Source: Saliniramus sp050485405
Lineage (GTDB): Bacteria > Pseudomonadota > Alphaproteobacteria > Rhizobiales > Beijerinckiaceae
DNA length: 64,000 nt
Assembly (NCBI GenBank): GCA_050485405.1
Contig: JBJHBI010000001.1
Coordinates: 1-64,000, forward strand
Reading direction: 5' to 3'
Part shown: positions 35,059 through 43,072 of the stretch, piece after piece
Position numbering within the stretch: the first letter of the stretch is position 1
Layout: every line of letters starts with the position of its first letter
Position numbers and translations under genes: made by a program
Notes under the pieces: generated by a model
The model's database searches: none
The model's input: the letters and a program-made list of their open reading frames with translations, nothing else
Told to the model about the DNA's origin: nothing

Positions 35059-36812
35059 GTCGTCGGCTCCTTGCTCGTACTGCTTCGGTTCGGCATGGGC
35101 ACGACGAACAATCCCTGCGCGGATGCGATCTTCTCCGGCGGGTCGACTTTCTCGACCGCCGAGCTTCCCGGATCGCATGCCCTTACGGTTCGCAAGGCTT
35201 CGACTTCGACGAAACGACGCAGTCGGCTTTGCCGGTTTATTCTGGCGCGTACGGTGATGAAGTCGCCCGGTCGGGCCGGTTTGAGGAATTCGACCCCCTC
35301 CCAACGCTGCAAGAGGCTCTCGTCCCCGTCATGGATCGCGGCAAGGCCCGTAACCGCATCACCGAACAGCTTCATGATGTGCGCGCCATCGACAAGCGCG
35401 CCACCGTAATGGGCATCGGAGGCCGACAGTCGTACCGAGATCGAGAAGCTCTTCTCGACCGGCGGAAGCGGCAGATCGTCAGGGAGGCGATAGCGGCCGA
35501 CGATATCGTTCGTGTCGTCACCTGCGCGCACCAAGTGCAGCTCATCACCATCGACGAGGACTTCGTTCGGGTAGCCGTGACTGAGAAATCCGGTGGGTGA
35601 GGCGCTGGGCCCGTAGGCACCCGAGCACAGTACCGCCAGCACGTCCCCCTCTGCGACATCACCAAGATCCGCCTTGCGAGCGAGTGTGTCGCTGGGCGTA
35701 CACAATGGCCCGGTTAGCGTTGTTCTGGTGACGCCCTCGCCGCGGTCCCGCGAGAGGTTCAGGATAGGAAAGGAGCGTTTGGCGAAGCCACCGACACCGA
35801 CTGCCGCCATGTGCAGGTTCGTGCCGCCGTCGGCAATCGCGAAAACTTCTCCGCGGGATTCCTTGGTATAGTGCACGCGTGTGAGCATCGCGCCGGAGCC
35901 TGCAATCAGGTAACGGCCGAGTTCTATGATGACGCGGGTATTCGGGCAGGTCTCGCGGAAGCGGGAGACGGTCTCATTGATGCCGAGCGCGAGTGTTTCG
36001 AGGTCCAACGCGCTTTCATTGTCGAAATAGGGAATGCCGAAGCCGCCCCCTACATCAACCGCTTCGACCGGTATGTCGAGCAATGCGCCGAGGCGCTGCG
36101 CCATATCGAGAATGTTGACCGTATTCTCGATGATCGGTCCGGCTTCCAGAAAGCGCGTGCCCATATACACGTGGAAGCCCATCACCCGCACGCGCGGTAG
36201 CCCGGCCATGACGTCTCGCAGATCGGGGACCTGCTCGATATCGATGCCGAACTGGCGCGGCTTTCCGCTCATCGTCAGCCCGGAGCCACTCGTCGTGAAA
36301 TCGGGATTGATCCGGAGCATGACGTCGACGGGTCGCTGAAGACCCTGCTCGCGCGCCAGTTCCTCAATGATCTCCAGTTCCCGTGCAGATTCGGCGACGA
36401 TCGCGAATATGCCGAAGCGCACGCAGTCACCGATTTCGTCACGGCTCTTGGCCGGCCCGACGAAGATGATGTTGCTGGCCGGAACGCCGACACGTATCGC
36501 GGTATGCAATTCGGCGCGGGAAGAAACCTCGGCTCCGGCGCCGCAGGATTTCAAACAGTCTACGACGGCTGCATTCGGATTTGCCTTCAGCGAATACAAG
36601 ATGTCGATGGCCGGAGACAGCCGACGCCGCAGATTTGCAAAGTTCGCGCGTATGTAATCTGCATTGTATACGAATGCAGGTGTTCCGAACTGTATTCCGA
36701 CGCGCTCCGCAAGCTCGCGCTTCGGCAGCCAGGCTCCAGTGGCATCGTGTATGTCGAATCCGGTGCGCGGCGCGGGCATTTCTCCGGTGACCGGCAGGTG
36801 TGCGTTGTTCAT
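35055..36812 (-). CDS. PLP-dependent fold-III decarboxylase fused to a Kal-like hotdog domain
   Basis: A 585-residue two-domain protein. Residues about 40-445 are an alanine-racemase-fold decarboxylase of the DAP/ornithine/BtrK group: Lys75 in LYSLKANPN binds PLP, GGGFG is at 255-259, ELGRYL at 297-302, catalytic Cys371 in GPLCTPSD and Tyr400 in SGAYGPSASPTGF. Residues about 455-575 resemble 3-aminobutyryl-CoA ammonia-lyase (SASDAHYGGALVDGAHIMKL, LFGDA, then GVEFLKPARPGDFI). BtrK decarboxylates an aminoacyl-carrier protein, which fits the adjacent ligase and carrier. ATGA overlap with ectA at the start, GTGA overlap with the ligase at the end. The reaction of the fusion is inference. Confidence 0.88.
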   Translation of the reverse strand: MNNAHLPVTGEMPAPRTGFDIHDATGAWLPKRELAERVGIQFGTPAFVYNADYIRANFANLRRRLSPAIDILYSLKANPNAAVVDCLKSCGAGAEVSSRAELHTAIRVGVPASNIIFVGPAKSRDEIGDCVRFGIFAIVAESARELEIIEELAREQGLQRPVDVMLRINPDFTTSGSGLTMSGKPRQFGIDIEQVPDLRDVMAGLPRVRVMGFHVYMGTRFLEAGPIIENTVNILDMAQRLGALLDIPVEAVDVGGGFGIPYFDNESALDLETLALGINETVSRFRETCPNTRVIIELGRYLIAGSGAMLTRVHYTKESRGEVFAIADGGTNLHMAAVGVGGFAKRSFPILNLSRDRGEGVTRTTLTGPLCTPSDTLARKADLGDVAEGDVLAVLCSGAYGPSASPTGFLSHGYPNEVLVDGDELHLVRAGDDTNDIVGRYRLPDDLPLPPVEKSFSISVRLSASDAHYGGALVDGAHIMKLFGDAVTGLAAIHDGDESLLQRWEGVEFLKPARPGDFITVRARINRQSRLRRFVEVEALRTVRACDPGSSAVEKVDPPEKIASAQGLFVVPMPNRSSTSKEPTT

Positions 36813-37369
36813 GCGAAGACCTCCGAAGACGTGCGCGCCGGTGCCGGCATGACCCGCGCCGCCATATCCGGTGCATCCGGCCGATCCAGGCATATCCGCA
36901 TCAGAATTTCGTCGTGATGATCATGACCGTCGCCGGCAAGCAGACTTCCCGGATAGAGAAGCTCCTCCTCGATCCGTCCGCCAAAACGTTTGGCCAGGGT
37001 CTTCATCAGGACACGAATGGCTTTGTTGTCCTGGTCGACGGAGGCTTCGATCCGATTCGCACCGCGCGTTATTTCTCGCTCCACGGCGTAGGCAATCATG
37101 TCGACGCCCAGTCCGGCCACCCCATGGCGAGGCCGGGTGGCCGTCTGCCAAAGGAAATAAGTGTCGGGGTTTCGCGGCGAGCGGAAGCCTGTCAGGAATC
37201 CGATGACCTCGCCATTCGCAATGGCGACAATGGATTGTTCAGCGAAGTGCGTGCACCACAAAGCATAGGCGTACTGGCTATTCGCATCGAGGCGTTGGGT
37301 TGTATTGACCAGGCCGAGGATGTCCTTCGCATGGGACACGTCCGGACTCCGGAATGTGACGATCGTCAT
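36809..37369 (-). CDS. ectA: L-2,4-diaminobutyrate acetyltransferase EctA (or acyltransferase variant)
   Basis: GNAT-fold enzyme of 186 residues that normally N-gamma-acetylates diaminobutyrate with acetyl-CoA. EctA landmarks are present: FRSPDVSHAKDILGLVNTT, LDANSQYAYALWCTHFAEQS, GFLTGFRSPRNPDTYFLWQ and the C-terminal ASVDQDNKAIRVLMKTLAKR. The acyl-CoA loop (RPRHGVAGLGVDMI) departs from the usual RGxGxG form, which could mean a different donor such as the carrier-bound aminoacyl group. The stop overlaps the decarboxylase start (ATGA). It is 57 bases downstream of the MFS transporter gene. Confidence 0.87.
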   Translation of the reverse strand: MTIVTFRSPDVSHAKDILGLVNTTQRLDANSQYAYALWCTHFAEQSIVAIANGEVIGFLTGFRSPRNPDTYFLWQTATRPRHGVAGLGVDMIAYAVEREITRGANRIEASVDQDNKAIRVLMKTLAKRFGGRIEEELLYPGSLLAGDGHDHHDEILMRICLDRPDAPDMAARVMPAPARTSSEVFA

Positions 37370-37426
37370 GGTTGGTGCCTTTCGATGGAGAGTGTGTGCC
37401 GATGGCAGCCGGCATCGGAGGGCCGC

Positions 37427-38710
37427 TCAGGCCGCGGCGGGCAGGGGCGTCGATGCCGTGCGGTATGAACTCGTGAAGACGAATGCCACCGCGATCAGGC
37501 AGAGGATGCCGGAGACGTACCAAAGCGGGTCGTAGCTACCGAATACGAGCCAGATCATGCTTCCCGAGAAGGCCATCATGCCGGCGCCCAACTGGTGAAA
37601 CGCGTTTATCCAGCCGAAGATTGCAGGCCCTTGCTCGCCATAGATCCGGTTGCAGATCGCTATGACGGGCGGCACGGTGGCCACATCCATGATGCCGAAG
37701 ATGATCGCGAAGGTGACGATGCGCGCATCGAAGACCCCGATCAGGATCGACGGCAGCCAGAGCAACATCAATCCTCTCACCAAGAAAACGACTGCGAGGA
37801 TCGTGCGGACGTCCATCCGGTCCGTGAGCCAGCCTGACAGGGTCGTACCGAACACGTTGAAGACGCCAATCAGAAGCAGCACGGACGAGGCGGCCGTCAC
37901 GGTCAGGCCACAGATCATCGCCGCCATCGTGAAATGGCTCCACAGGATGCCGTTCGTGGTAGCACCGCAGATCACGAAGAGCAGCGCCAGAATCCAGAAG
38001 ATCCGCGACTTCATTGCGCCGACAAGGCCGTGGAACAGTTCTTCGTAGAGGCCCCCCAAGGGTCGCGGCGCAGCCGCTGCCGGGGCTGCCACACCATCTA
38101 TCCGGATTGGATCGGCAGCCGTCGTGTCCTTGAGGAATACGAGATTGATGATGATGGCACCGGTCGCGATCACAGCCGAGCCGATGAGGGGGGCGCGCCA
38201 GCTGAAAAACTGCATCACCTCCGACCAGAATGGTAGAAGAGCGAATTGCCCGAACACACTCGATGCGACGAGGAATCCGGCAATTACACCCTGGCGGTTG
38301 GGAAACCATGTCTTCACGATCAGGCTTCCATACGCCATCGTCAGGCACCCGGTGCCGATCCCGATCACGAACCCCCAAACGAGATTGAACAGCAACGGCA
38401 TTGGAAGCAGGATCATCGTCGATCCGACGATCAGGAGCATGAGTGCGATATTCGCGACTTTCGCTATCCCGTATCGGCGCATGAAGTAGATCGCGAACGG
38501 TGCCGTCAATCCGTAGAACAGCATGTTGATCGCGATCCCAGGGCCTATCACGTCGACGCCCCAGCCGATTTCCTCGACGAATTCGGTCGTCAGAAGACCT
38601 GCGAGCGTCGTGAACGATCCTGCCGCGACAATGCTGGTCATTCCGGCGAAGAGAATGCCTTTCTGCCGTGACGAAAGGCGTTCGGGTGCGAGTTGGGTCG
38701 ATGTTGACAC
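37427..38710 (-). CDS. MFS transporter
   Basis: The 427-residue protein has about 12 hydrophobic helices and a central charged loop. MFS landmarks include YFMRRYGIAKVANIA and GWLTDRMDVRTILAV, the cytoplasmic D-R loops of each half, and WFPNRQGVIAGFLVASS, typical of the monocarboxylate/oxalate-formate antiporter branch. The GTG at 38710 has a GGGGG ribosome-binding site; upstream in-frame ATG sequence lacks homology. It is the first gene of the minus-strand ectoine-like cluster, so it probably exports or imports the product or a precursor. Confidence 0.88.
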   Translation of the reverse strand: MSTSTQLAPERLSSRQKGILFAGMTSIVAAGSFTTLAGLLTTEFVEEIGWGVDVIGPGIAINMLFYGLTAPFAIYFMRRYGIAKVANIALMLLIVGSTMILLPMPLLFNLVWGFVIGIGTGCLTMAYGSLIVKTWFPNRQGVIAGFLVASSVFGQFALLPFWSEVMQFFSWRAPLIGSAVIATGAIIINLVFLKDTTAADPIRIDGVAAPAAAAPRPLGGLYEELFHGLVGAMKSRIFWILALLFVICGATTNGILWSHFTMAAMICGLTVTAASSVLLLIGVFNVFGTTLSGWLTDRMDVRTILAVVFLVRGLMLLWLPSILIGVFDARIVTFAIIFGIMDVATVPPVIAICNRIYGEQGPAIFGWINAFHQLGAGMMAFSGSMIWLVFGSYDPLWYVSGILCLIAVAFVFTSSYRTASTPLPAAA

Positions 38711-38847
38711 GGTATCCCCCTGAGAATCGGGTGCCGGTCGCCTGTCGGGAAAACTACGGAGTGGGTGGCGGCGACGCTGGTCCATGTGCTAAGCCGCTCT
38801 TCAATCCTGCACAACCTACGATATCTAACGCCTGAATTAGTCTGACT
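38711..38847. promoter_or_regulatory. Divergent promoter region of the ectoine-like cluster
   Basis: The 137 bases between the MFS gene and the LysR gene must carry both promoters and the LysR binding site. The part next to the LysR start (about 38810-38847) is AT-rich. I could not identify convincing -35/-10 pairs or a clean T-N11-A motif by eye. Confidence 0.5.
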
Positions 38848-39783
38848 ATGCCCAGCAAGAAACGACCGACATCACCGATCCCCCCGCTCAACTGGCTGCG
38901 CGCGTTCGAGGCCGCGGCCAGACATGCGAGTTTCAAAATGGCTGCACAGGAGCTGAACGTGACGCCTGCGGCGATCAGCCAGCAGATCAAGCTCTTGGAG
39001 GACTATTTCGACATCAAGCTGTTCGAACGCAGGGCGCGTTCTCTGGCACTCACCCGGATCGGTTCGTTGAGCGCGCCGCTTCTCTCAAAGGCATTGATCG
39101 ATATCAGCCGCGCCTGCGAAGTGATCGGCCACGATACCCGGCGTGACTGGCTCGTGGTCACCGCGCCGCTGTCGTTCTGTATGAAGTGGTTGGTACCGCG
39201 CCTGGAGCGTTTCCAAGAACGCCATCCCGATATCGAGGTCCGTATCGATGCGACGGACGAACTCCTCGATCTTCGCCATGGCCAGGCTGATATCGGAATA
39301 CGCTACGGCAAGGGAATCTATCCGGGCCTGCATGTGACACCGCTCATTGGTGGCGCATATCACGCGGTCGTGAGCCCGAGATTGCTGCAAAAGCGCGGCG
39401 GGTTGGAGGACATCTCGCAGTTGAGCAACTTTGCACTGGTCCATACCGATTGGAGAGGGAGCCGCGACGCGGTTCCGAGTTGGGGAATGTGGTTGCAGGC
39501 GGCCGGGATCCGCCATCCGCATGCGGAGAAGGGGCATCTCTTCTCGAATGAGATGATGGTGATCGAAGCAGCGATCTCCGAACTCGGTATCGCTCTCGTA
39601 AGCCGGGCGAATGTCGAGGAGGACCTGGCCGCAGGGCGTCTCGTTTCCGTTCTCGACAATCACCGCATGAAACAGACCGATTTTCGCTATTTCCTCGTTC
39701 GTGGCCAGGTCAGCAATGACCCCGTCAATGTCGACATTCTTCATGCCTGGATTTCTGCGGAAGCCGGAGTGGCGGAAGGATAG
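38848..39783 (+). CDS. GcvA-like LysR-family regulator
   Basis: The 311-residue regulator begins PPLNWLRAFEAAARHASFKM and continues AAQELNVTPAAISQQIKLLE, which is characteristic of the GcvA branch of LysR proteins. The effector domain has VVTAPLSFCMKWLVPRL, GQADIGIRYGKGIYPGL and ELGIALVSRANVEEDL. Being divergent from the MFS-ectA-decarboxylase-ligase-carrier-ectC-ectB run, it is the probable pathway-specific regulator. Canonical ectoine clusters use the MarR-type EctR instead. Confidence 0.9.
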   Translation: MPSKKRPTSPIPPLNWLRAFEAAARHASFKMAAQELNVTPAAISQQIKLLEDYFDIKLFERRARSLALTRIGSLSAPLLSKALIDISRACEVIGHDTRRDWLVVTAPLSFCMKWLVPRLERFQERHPDIEVRIDATDELLDLRHGQADIGIRYGKGIYPGLHVTPLIGGAYHAVVSPRLLQKRGGLEDISQLSNFALVHTDWRGSRDAVPSWGMWLQAAGIRHPHAEKGHLFSNEMMVIEAAISELGIALVSRANVEEDLAAGRLVSVLDNHRMKQTDFRYFLVRGQVSNDPVNVDILHAWISAEAGVAEG

Positions 39784-39862
39784 GCCGCTGCGGCATTGCC
39801 CGGGCGGTGCACACGGCAGTAGGGGAGATAGCGATTGACGCGGCACCGGCGTGCGTACCGCC

Positions 39863-40492
39863 TCATTGCAGCGCTTGGGCGACGCCGTCGATGACGAACT
39901 GGATGGCGAGGGCGGCGAGGATCACGCCGAGCAGGCGGGTGAGGACGATGTTGCCCATCTCGCCGATCAGCCGCGAGACGCGCTCGGCGGCGATGAAGGT
40001 GATGAAGCAGATCGCCACGCCCAGCGTGATCACGCCGGCGAGCCCCAGAGCGTTGGGCAGATCACCCTGCACCCGCCCGGCGAGCAGGATCGTCGCGGTG
40101 ATGGCGCCGGGACCGGCCAGCAGGGGGATGGCGAGGGGGAAAGCGGCGAGGTGCTTCTCGGCATCGGGCTGATTCGCGCCCCGCGCCGCCGTGCGCTGCT
40201 TGCGTTTGGCGCGCAGTTCGAAGGTCATCTCGAAGGCGATGTAGAATAGCAGCAACCCGCCGGCGATGCGGAAGGCCGGCAGGCCGATGCCGAGCGCATC
40301 GAGCAGGAATTGCCCGCCGAGACCGAAAAAGGTGAGAATCGCCAAGGCGATCAGGCAAGCACGCAGGGCGATCCGCCGGCGCTGGCCGGCATCCATCCCC
40401 GCCGTGAGCGAGATGAAGATCGGCGCGAGCCCGAGCGGATCGAGCGTGACCAGCATGGTGACGAGCGCCGTCCAGAGAAAACCGAAATCCAA
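39863..40492 (-). CDS. MarC-family integral membrane protein
   Basis: The 209-residue protein has six hydrophobic helices and MarC motifs DPLGLAPIFISLTAG near the N terminus and PLAIPLLAGPGAITATIL in the middle. Function in the family is unsettled. I placed the start at the TTG at 40492 because it is preceded by GAAGGGAAGGGG and family homology begins right there; a GTG at 40543 would add 17 residues without homology. Confidence 0.85.
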   Translation of the reverse strand: MDFGFLWTALVTMLVTLDPLGLAPIFISLTAGMDAGQRRRIALRACLIALAILTFFGLGGQFLLDALGIGLPAFRIAGGLLLFYIAFEMTFELRAKRKQRTAARGANQPDAEKHLAAFPLAIPLLAGPGAITATILLAGRVQGDLPNALGLAGVITLGVAICFITFIAAERVSRLIGEMGNIVLTRLLGVILAALAIQFVIDGVAQALQ

Positions 40493-40589
40493 AGCGCGCC
40501 CCTTCCCTTCGCCTGCGACCGACTGCCGCGACCATAGCGCCACATCGCAGCTTTAGAAACCACCGCTTGCAGGAAGTTTTGCCCGGATT

Positions 40590-41375
40590 TCAGGCCGAGA
40601 AACCCTCGAAGACGATCTGATCGGCATGGATACGCGCGGATGCGGCCTGCTCGGCGCTGCGCACCGTCCAGGTCAGGATGGGCATGGCGCGCAGGCTACG
40701 GCAGAGGAAGGGCGCGGCATGGGGCAGATCATCGGCGCTCCAGGAGACGAAATCCGGCAGCGTCTCTTCCAGGTGAATGAGATGCGCGCGGGCGCGGGCG
40801 TCATCCGCCGCATTGGGCGCGCCTTCTAGCGCCCCTTCCGGCGGCCCGCTTCCGGCTGCATCCGCAACGATGCCGCGACAGATCCCCGGTGCCTCCTCGC
40901 GCAAGCGGGCGACGACCTGCGGATCGAAGGATTTCATGCAGACCGGGCCGTCGTAATCCCGCAAGAGTTCGATACAGCGCCGGGTGAGCACCGGGTTGCC
41001 GTCGAAGCGGCTCTTGATCTCGATGACGAGGGGCACGCGCCCGGCGACGAGGGCGAGGAAATCGGTCAGGCGCGGAATGCGCCGGTCGCCGCGCGCATCG
41101 CGCAGGGACAGCGTGTCGAGCCTGCTCGCGCGCGTCTCGCAGAACGCAGCCCTGACCCCCGTGAGCCGTTCGAGATCATGATCGTGAAAGACGAAGGCCT
41201 CGCCATCGGCGCAATCCTGCACGTCGCATTCGATCGCGTAATCGTTTTCGATCGCGGCGCGGGCGGCATCCATGCCGTTCTCGACGATGCCGCGCGAGCG
41301 CGCGTGCAGGCCGCGATGGGCGATGGGGCGGCGCGTCAGCCAGGGCGGTGAGGCGGGTGGTGGAGGGATGGGCAA
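40590..41375 (-). CDS. Glycerophosphodiester phosphodiesterase family protein
   Basis: Cytoplasmic TIM-barrel hydrolase of 261 residues that cleaves glycerophosphodiesters to glycerol 3-phosphate and an alcohol. Catalytic residues are in IAHRGLHARSRGIVENG, IECDVQDCADGEAFVFHDHD (metal and general acid/base) and LVIEIKSRF. No signal peptide. The start appears to be a TTG at 41375. Divergent from pyrF. Confidence 0.88.
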   Translation of the reverse strand: MPIPPPPASPPWLTRRPIAHRGLHARSRGIVENGMDAARAAIENDYAIECDVQDCADGEAFVFHDHDLERLTGVRAAFCETRASRLDTLSLRDARGDRRIPRLTDFLALVAGRVPLVIEIKSRFDGNPVLTRRCIELLRDYDGPVCMKSFDPQVVARLREEAPGICRGIVADAAGSGPPEGALEGAPNAADDARARAHLIHLEETLPDFVSWSADDLPHAAPFLCRSLRAMPILTWTVRSAEQAASARIHADQIVFEGFSA

Positions 41376-41545
41376 TGTCGTCTCTCGTCAGGATCGGGGG
41401 CATACATTCCGTAGGGTCAACGACGACCCATAGCCTCGCCTCTATCACGAAACGATGACGTTTCCCGAATTATGCGCAGCCCGATTTGACTTCGTCACCG
41501 GGCTCTGATCTGTGCGCTTGAATGCATTCAGACCGGAGCCCGCCC

Positions 41546-42271
41546 ATGTCCCGTTCAGCGCCCGATGCCGTGAAACCCCGCGATCCGCGCGATCCGATCA
41601 TCGTCGCCCTCGATCTGCCGGATGTCGCGCAGGCGCGCGCGCTGGTCGAGCGGATCGGCGATGCGGCGCATTTCTACAAGATCGGCTACCGGCTCGGCTT
41701 CTCCGGCGGTCTCGCCTTCGCCCGCGAGCTGGTCGACCAGGGGCGGAAGGTGTTCCTCGATTTCAAGCTGCACGATATCGGCAACACGGTCACCGAGGGT
41801 GTCGCGGCGATCCGCGAACTCGGTGTCGATCTCGCGACCGTGCATGCCTATCCCCAGACCATGGCCGCGGCGGTGGCGGGGCGTGGGGACGGTGCGCTGA
41901 AGCTGCTCGCCGTGACGGTGCTCACCTCCTATGACGATGCCGATCTCGCGGCGGCGGGCTACGGTGGGAGCGTCGCCGAACTCGTCGCCCGTCGCGCGGC
42001 ACAGGCGCGTGAAGCGGGCATCGACGGCATCGTCTGCTCGCCTCAGGAGATCGCGACGGTGCGCGCCGCGATCGGACCCGACGGGTTGATCGTCACACCG
42101 GGTATCCGGCCCGCCGGTGCCGATGCGGGGGATCAGAAGCGCGTCATGACGCCGGGTGAGGCGGTGGCCGCCGGTGCCGATCACCTCGTCATCGGGCGCC
42201 CGATCACGCAAGCCGCCGATCCGCGCGCCGCCGCCATGGCGATCGCCGAGGATATCGCGCGCACGCTGTGA
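41546..42271 (+). CDS. pyrF: Orotidine 5'-phosphate decarboxylase
   Basis: Final step of UMP synthesis. The 241-residue product carries the catalytic DFKLHDIGNTV array (Asp-Lys-Asp), PIIVALDLPDVAQA at the N terminus and the phosphate-gripping TPGIRPAGADAGDQKRVMTP with LVIGRPIT. The ATG at 41546 is preceded by CGGAG; the ATG at 41522 is less likely. The gene is followed by a repeat-rich gap and two DUF1330 genes on the same strand. Confidence 0.96.
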   Translation: MSRSAPDAVKPRDPRDPIIVALDLPDVAQARALVERIGDAAHFYKIGYRLGFSGGLAFARELVDQGRKVFLDFKLHDIGNTVTEGVAAIRELGVDLATVHAYPQTMAAAVAGRGDGALKLLAVTVLTSYDDADLAAAGYGGSVAELVARRAAQAREAGIDGIVCSPQEIATVRAAIGPDGLIVTPGIRPAGADAGDQKRVMTPGEAVAAGADHLVIGRPITQAADPRAAAMAIAEDIARTL

Positions 42272-42286
42272 GTGCTTCGGTGACGT

Positions 42287-42350
42287 GAGCATGCGGCAAC
42301 GGTGCATGCGGCAAGCGTGCATGTCGGCAAGCGTGCGGGCGCACGGGCAT
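42287..42350. repeat. Degenerate tandem repeat of about 15 bp
   Basis: Between pyrF and the first DUF1330 gene the sequence repeats the unit GTGCATGCGGCAAGC three to four times with small changes, then degrades. No gene overlaps it. Confidence 0.8.
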
Positions 42351-42411
42351 GCGGACTTGTCAGCGGCGCCCGCCCGGCCCACTCTTTTCGCCGTTCCAGC
42401 GGGAGAATTCC

Positions 42412-42702
42412 ATGCCCAGAGGTTACGTGATCGCGCGCATCACCGTCCATGACGAGGAGGCCTACAAGGCGTATATCCCCGTCGCCACGGCGGCGATGGA
42501 GCGCTTCGGCGGACGTCCGCTGGTGCGTGGCGGGCGCATGGAGACGCTGGAGGGCGAGGGCCGCAAGCGCAACGTGGTGATCGCATTCGAGAGTTTTGAG
42601 CGCGCGCGCGCTTTCTATCTGTCGCCCGATTATCAGGAGGCCGTGGCCCTGCGTGCGCCGGTGGCGGATGCCGATGTGGTCGTGGTCGAGGGGCTCGACT
42701 GA
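42412..42702 (+). CDS. DUF1330 protein (first of two)
   Basis: The 96-residue dimeric alpha/beta-barrel-like protein starts MPRGYVIARITVHDEEAYKA and has RNVVIAFESFERARAFY and SPDYQEAVALR, the DUF1330 signature. A GGGAGAA site precedes the ATG. The family is related to the antibiotic-monooxygenase fold; its role is unknown. A paralogue follows 47 bases later, so this is a tandem duplication. Confidence 0.9.
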   Translation: MPRGYVIARITVHDEEAYKAYIPVATAAMERFGGRPLVRGGRMETLEGEGRKRNVVIAFESFERARAFYLSPDYQEAVALRAPVADADVVVVEGLD

Positions 42703-42749
42703 AAACGAGGGCGCCCGGTGACGGGGCGCCGCAACGGGAGGAAACGGAC

Positions 42750-43061
42750 ATGCCGAAGGGCTATTGGGTGGCGCGGGTCGATGTCTACGACCAGGAAGCG
42801 TACAAAAACTATGTGGCGACGAACGGCGAGGCCTTCGCCAAATTCGGCGGGCGTTTCATCGTGCGCGGCGGGCGCTTCGAGCGCCTGATCGGCTCGAGCC
42901 GCTCGCGCAACGTCGTGATCGAATTCCCCAGCTACGAGGATGCGCTCGCCTGCTGGAATTCGCCGGAATACCAGGCGGCGCGCGCCCGCCAGGAGGGCGG
43001 CGCCGAAATGGATGCGATCGTCATCGAGGGCTATGACGGCCCGCAGCCGGGCGAGGGCTGA
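42750..43061 (+). CDS. DUF1330 protein (second of two)
   Basis: The 103-residue paralogue of the preceding gene shares MPKGYWVARVDVYDQEAYKN, GGRFIVRGGRFE, RNVVIEFPSYEDALACW and SPEYQAARARQ. A GGGAGGAAA site precedes it, and a small GC-rich hairpin (about 42710-42732) lies between the two genes. Function unknown; a heterodimer of the two products is possible. Confidence 0.9.
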   Translation: MPKGYWVARVDVYDQEAYKNYVATNGEAFAKFGGRFIVRGGRFERLIGSSRSRNVVIEFPSYEDALACWNSPEYQAARARQEGGAEMDAIVIEGYDGPQPGEG

Positions 43062-43072
43062 GCCCGGCCCGC

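Noticed and set aside
35055..36812. Diaminopimelate decarboxylase LysA for the fusion protein
   Set aside because: The decarboxylase half is of the same fold, but the arginine motif is ELGRYL instead of EPGR, a hotdog domain is attached, and the context is a ligase and carrier protein rather than lysine synthesis.
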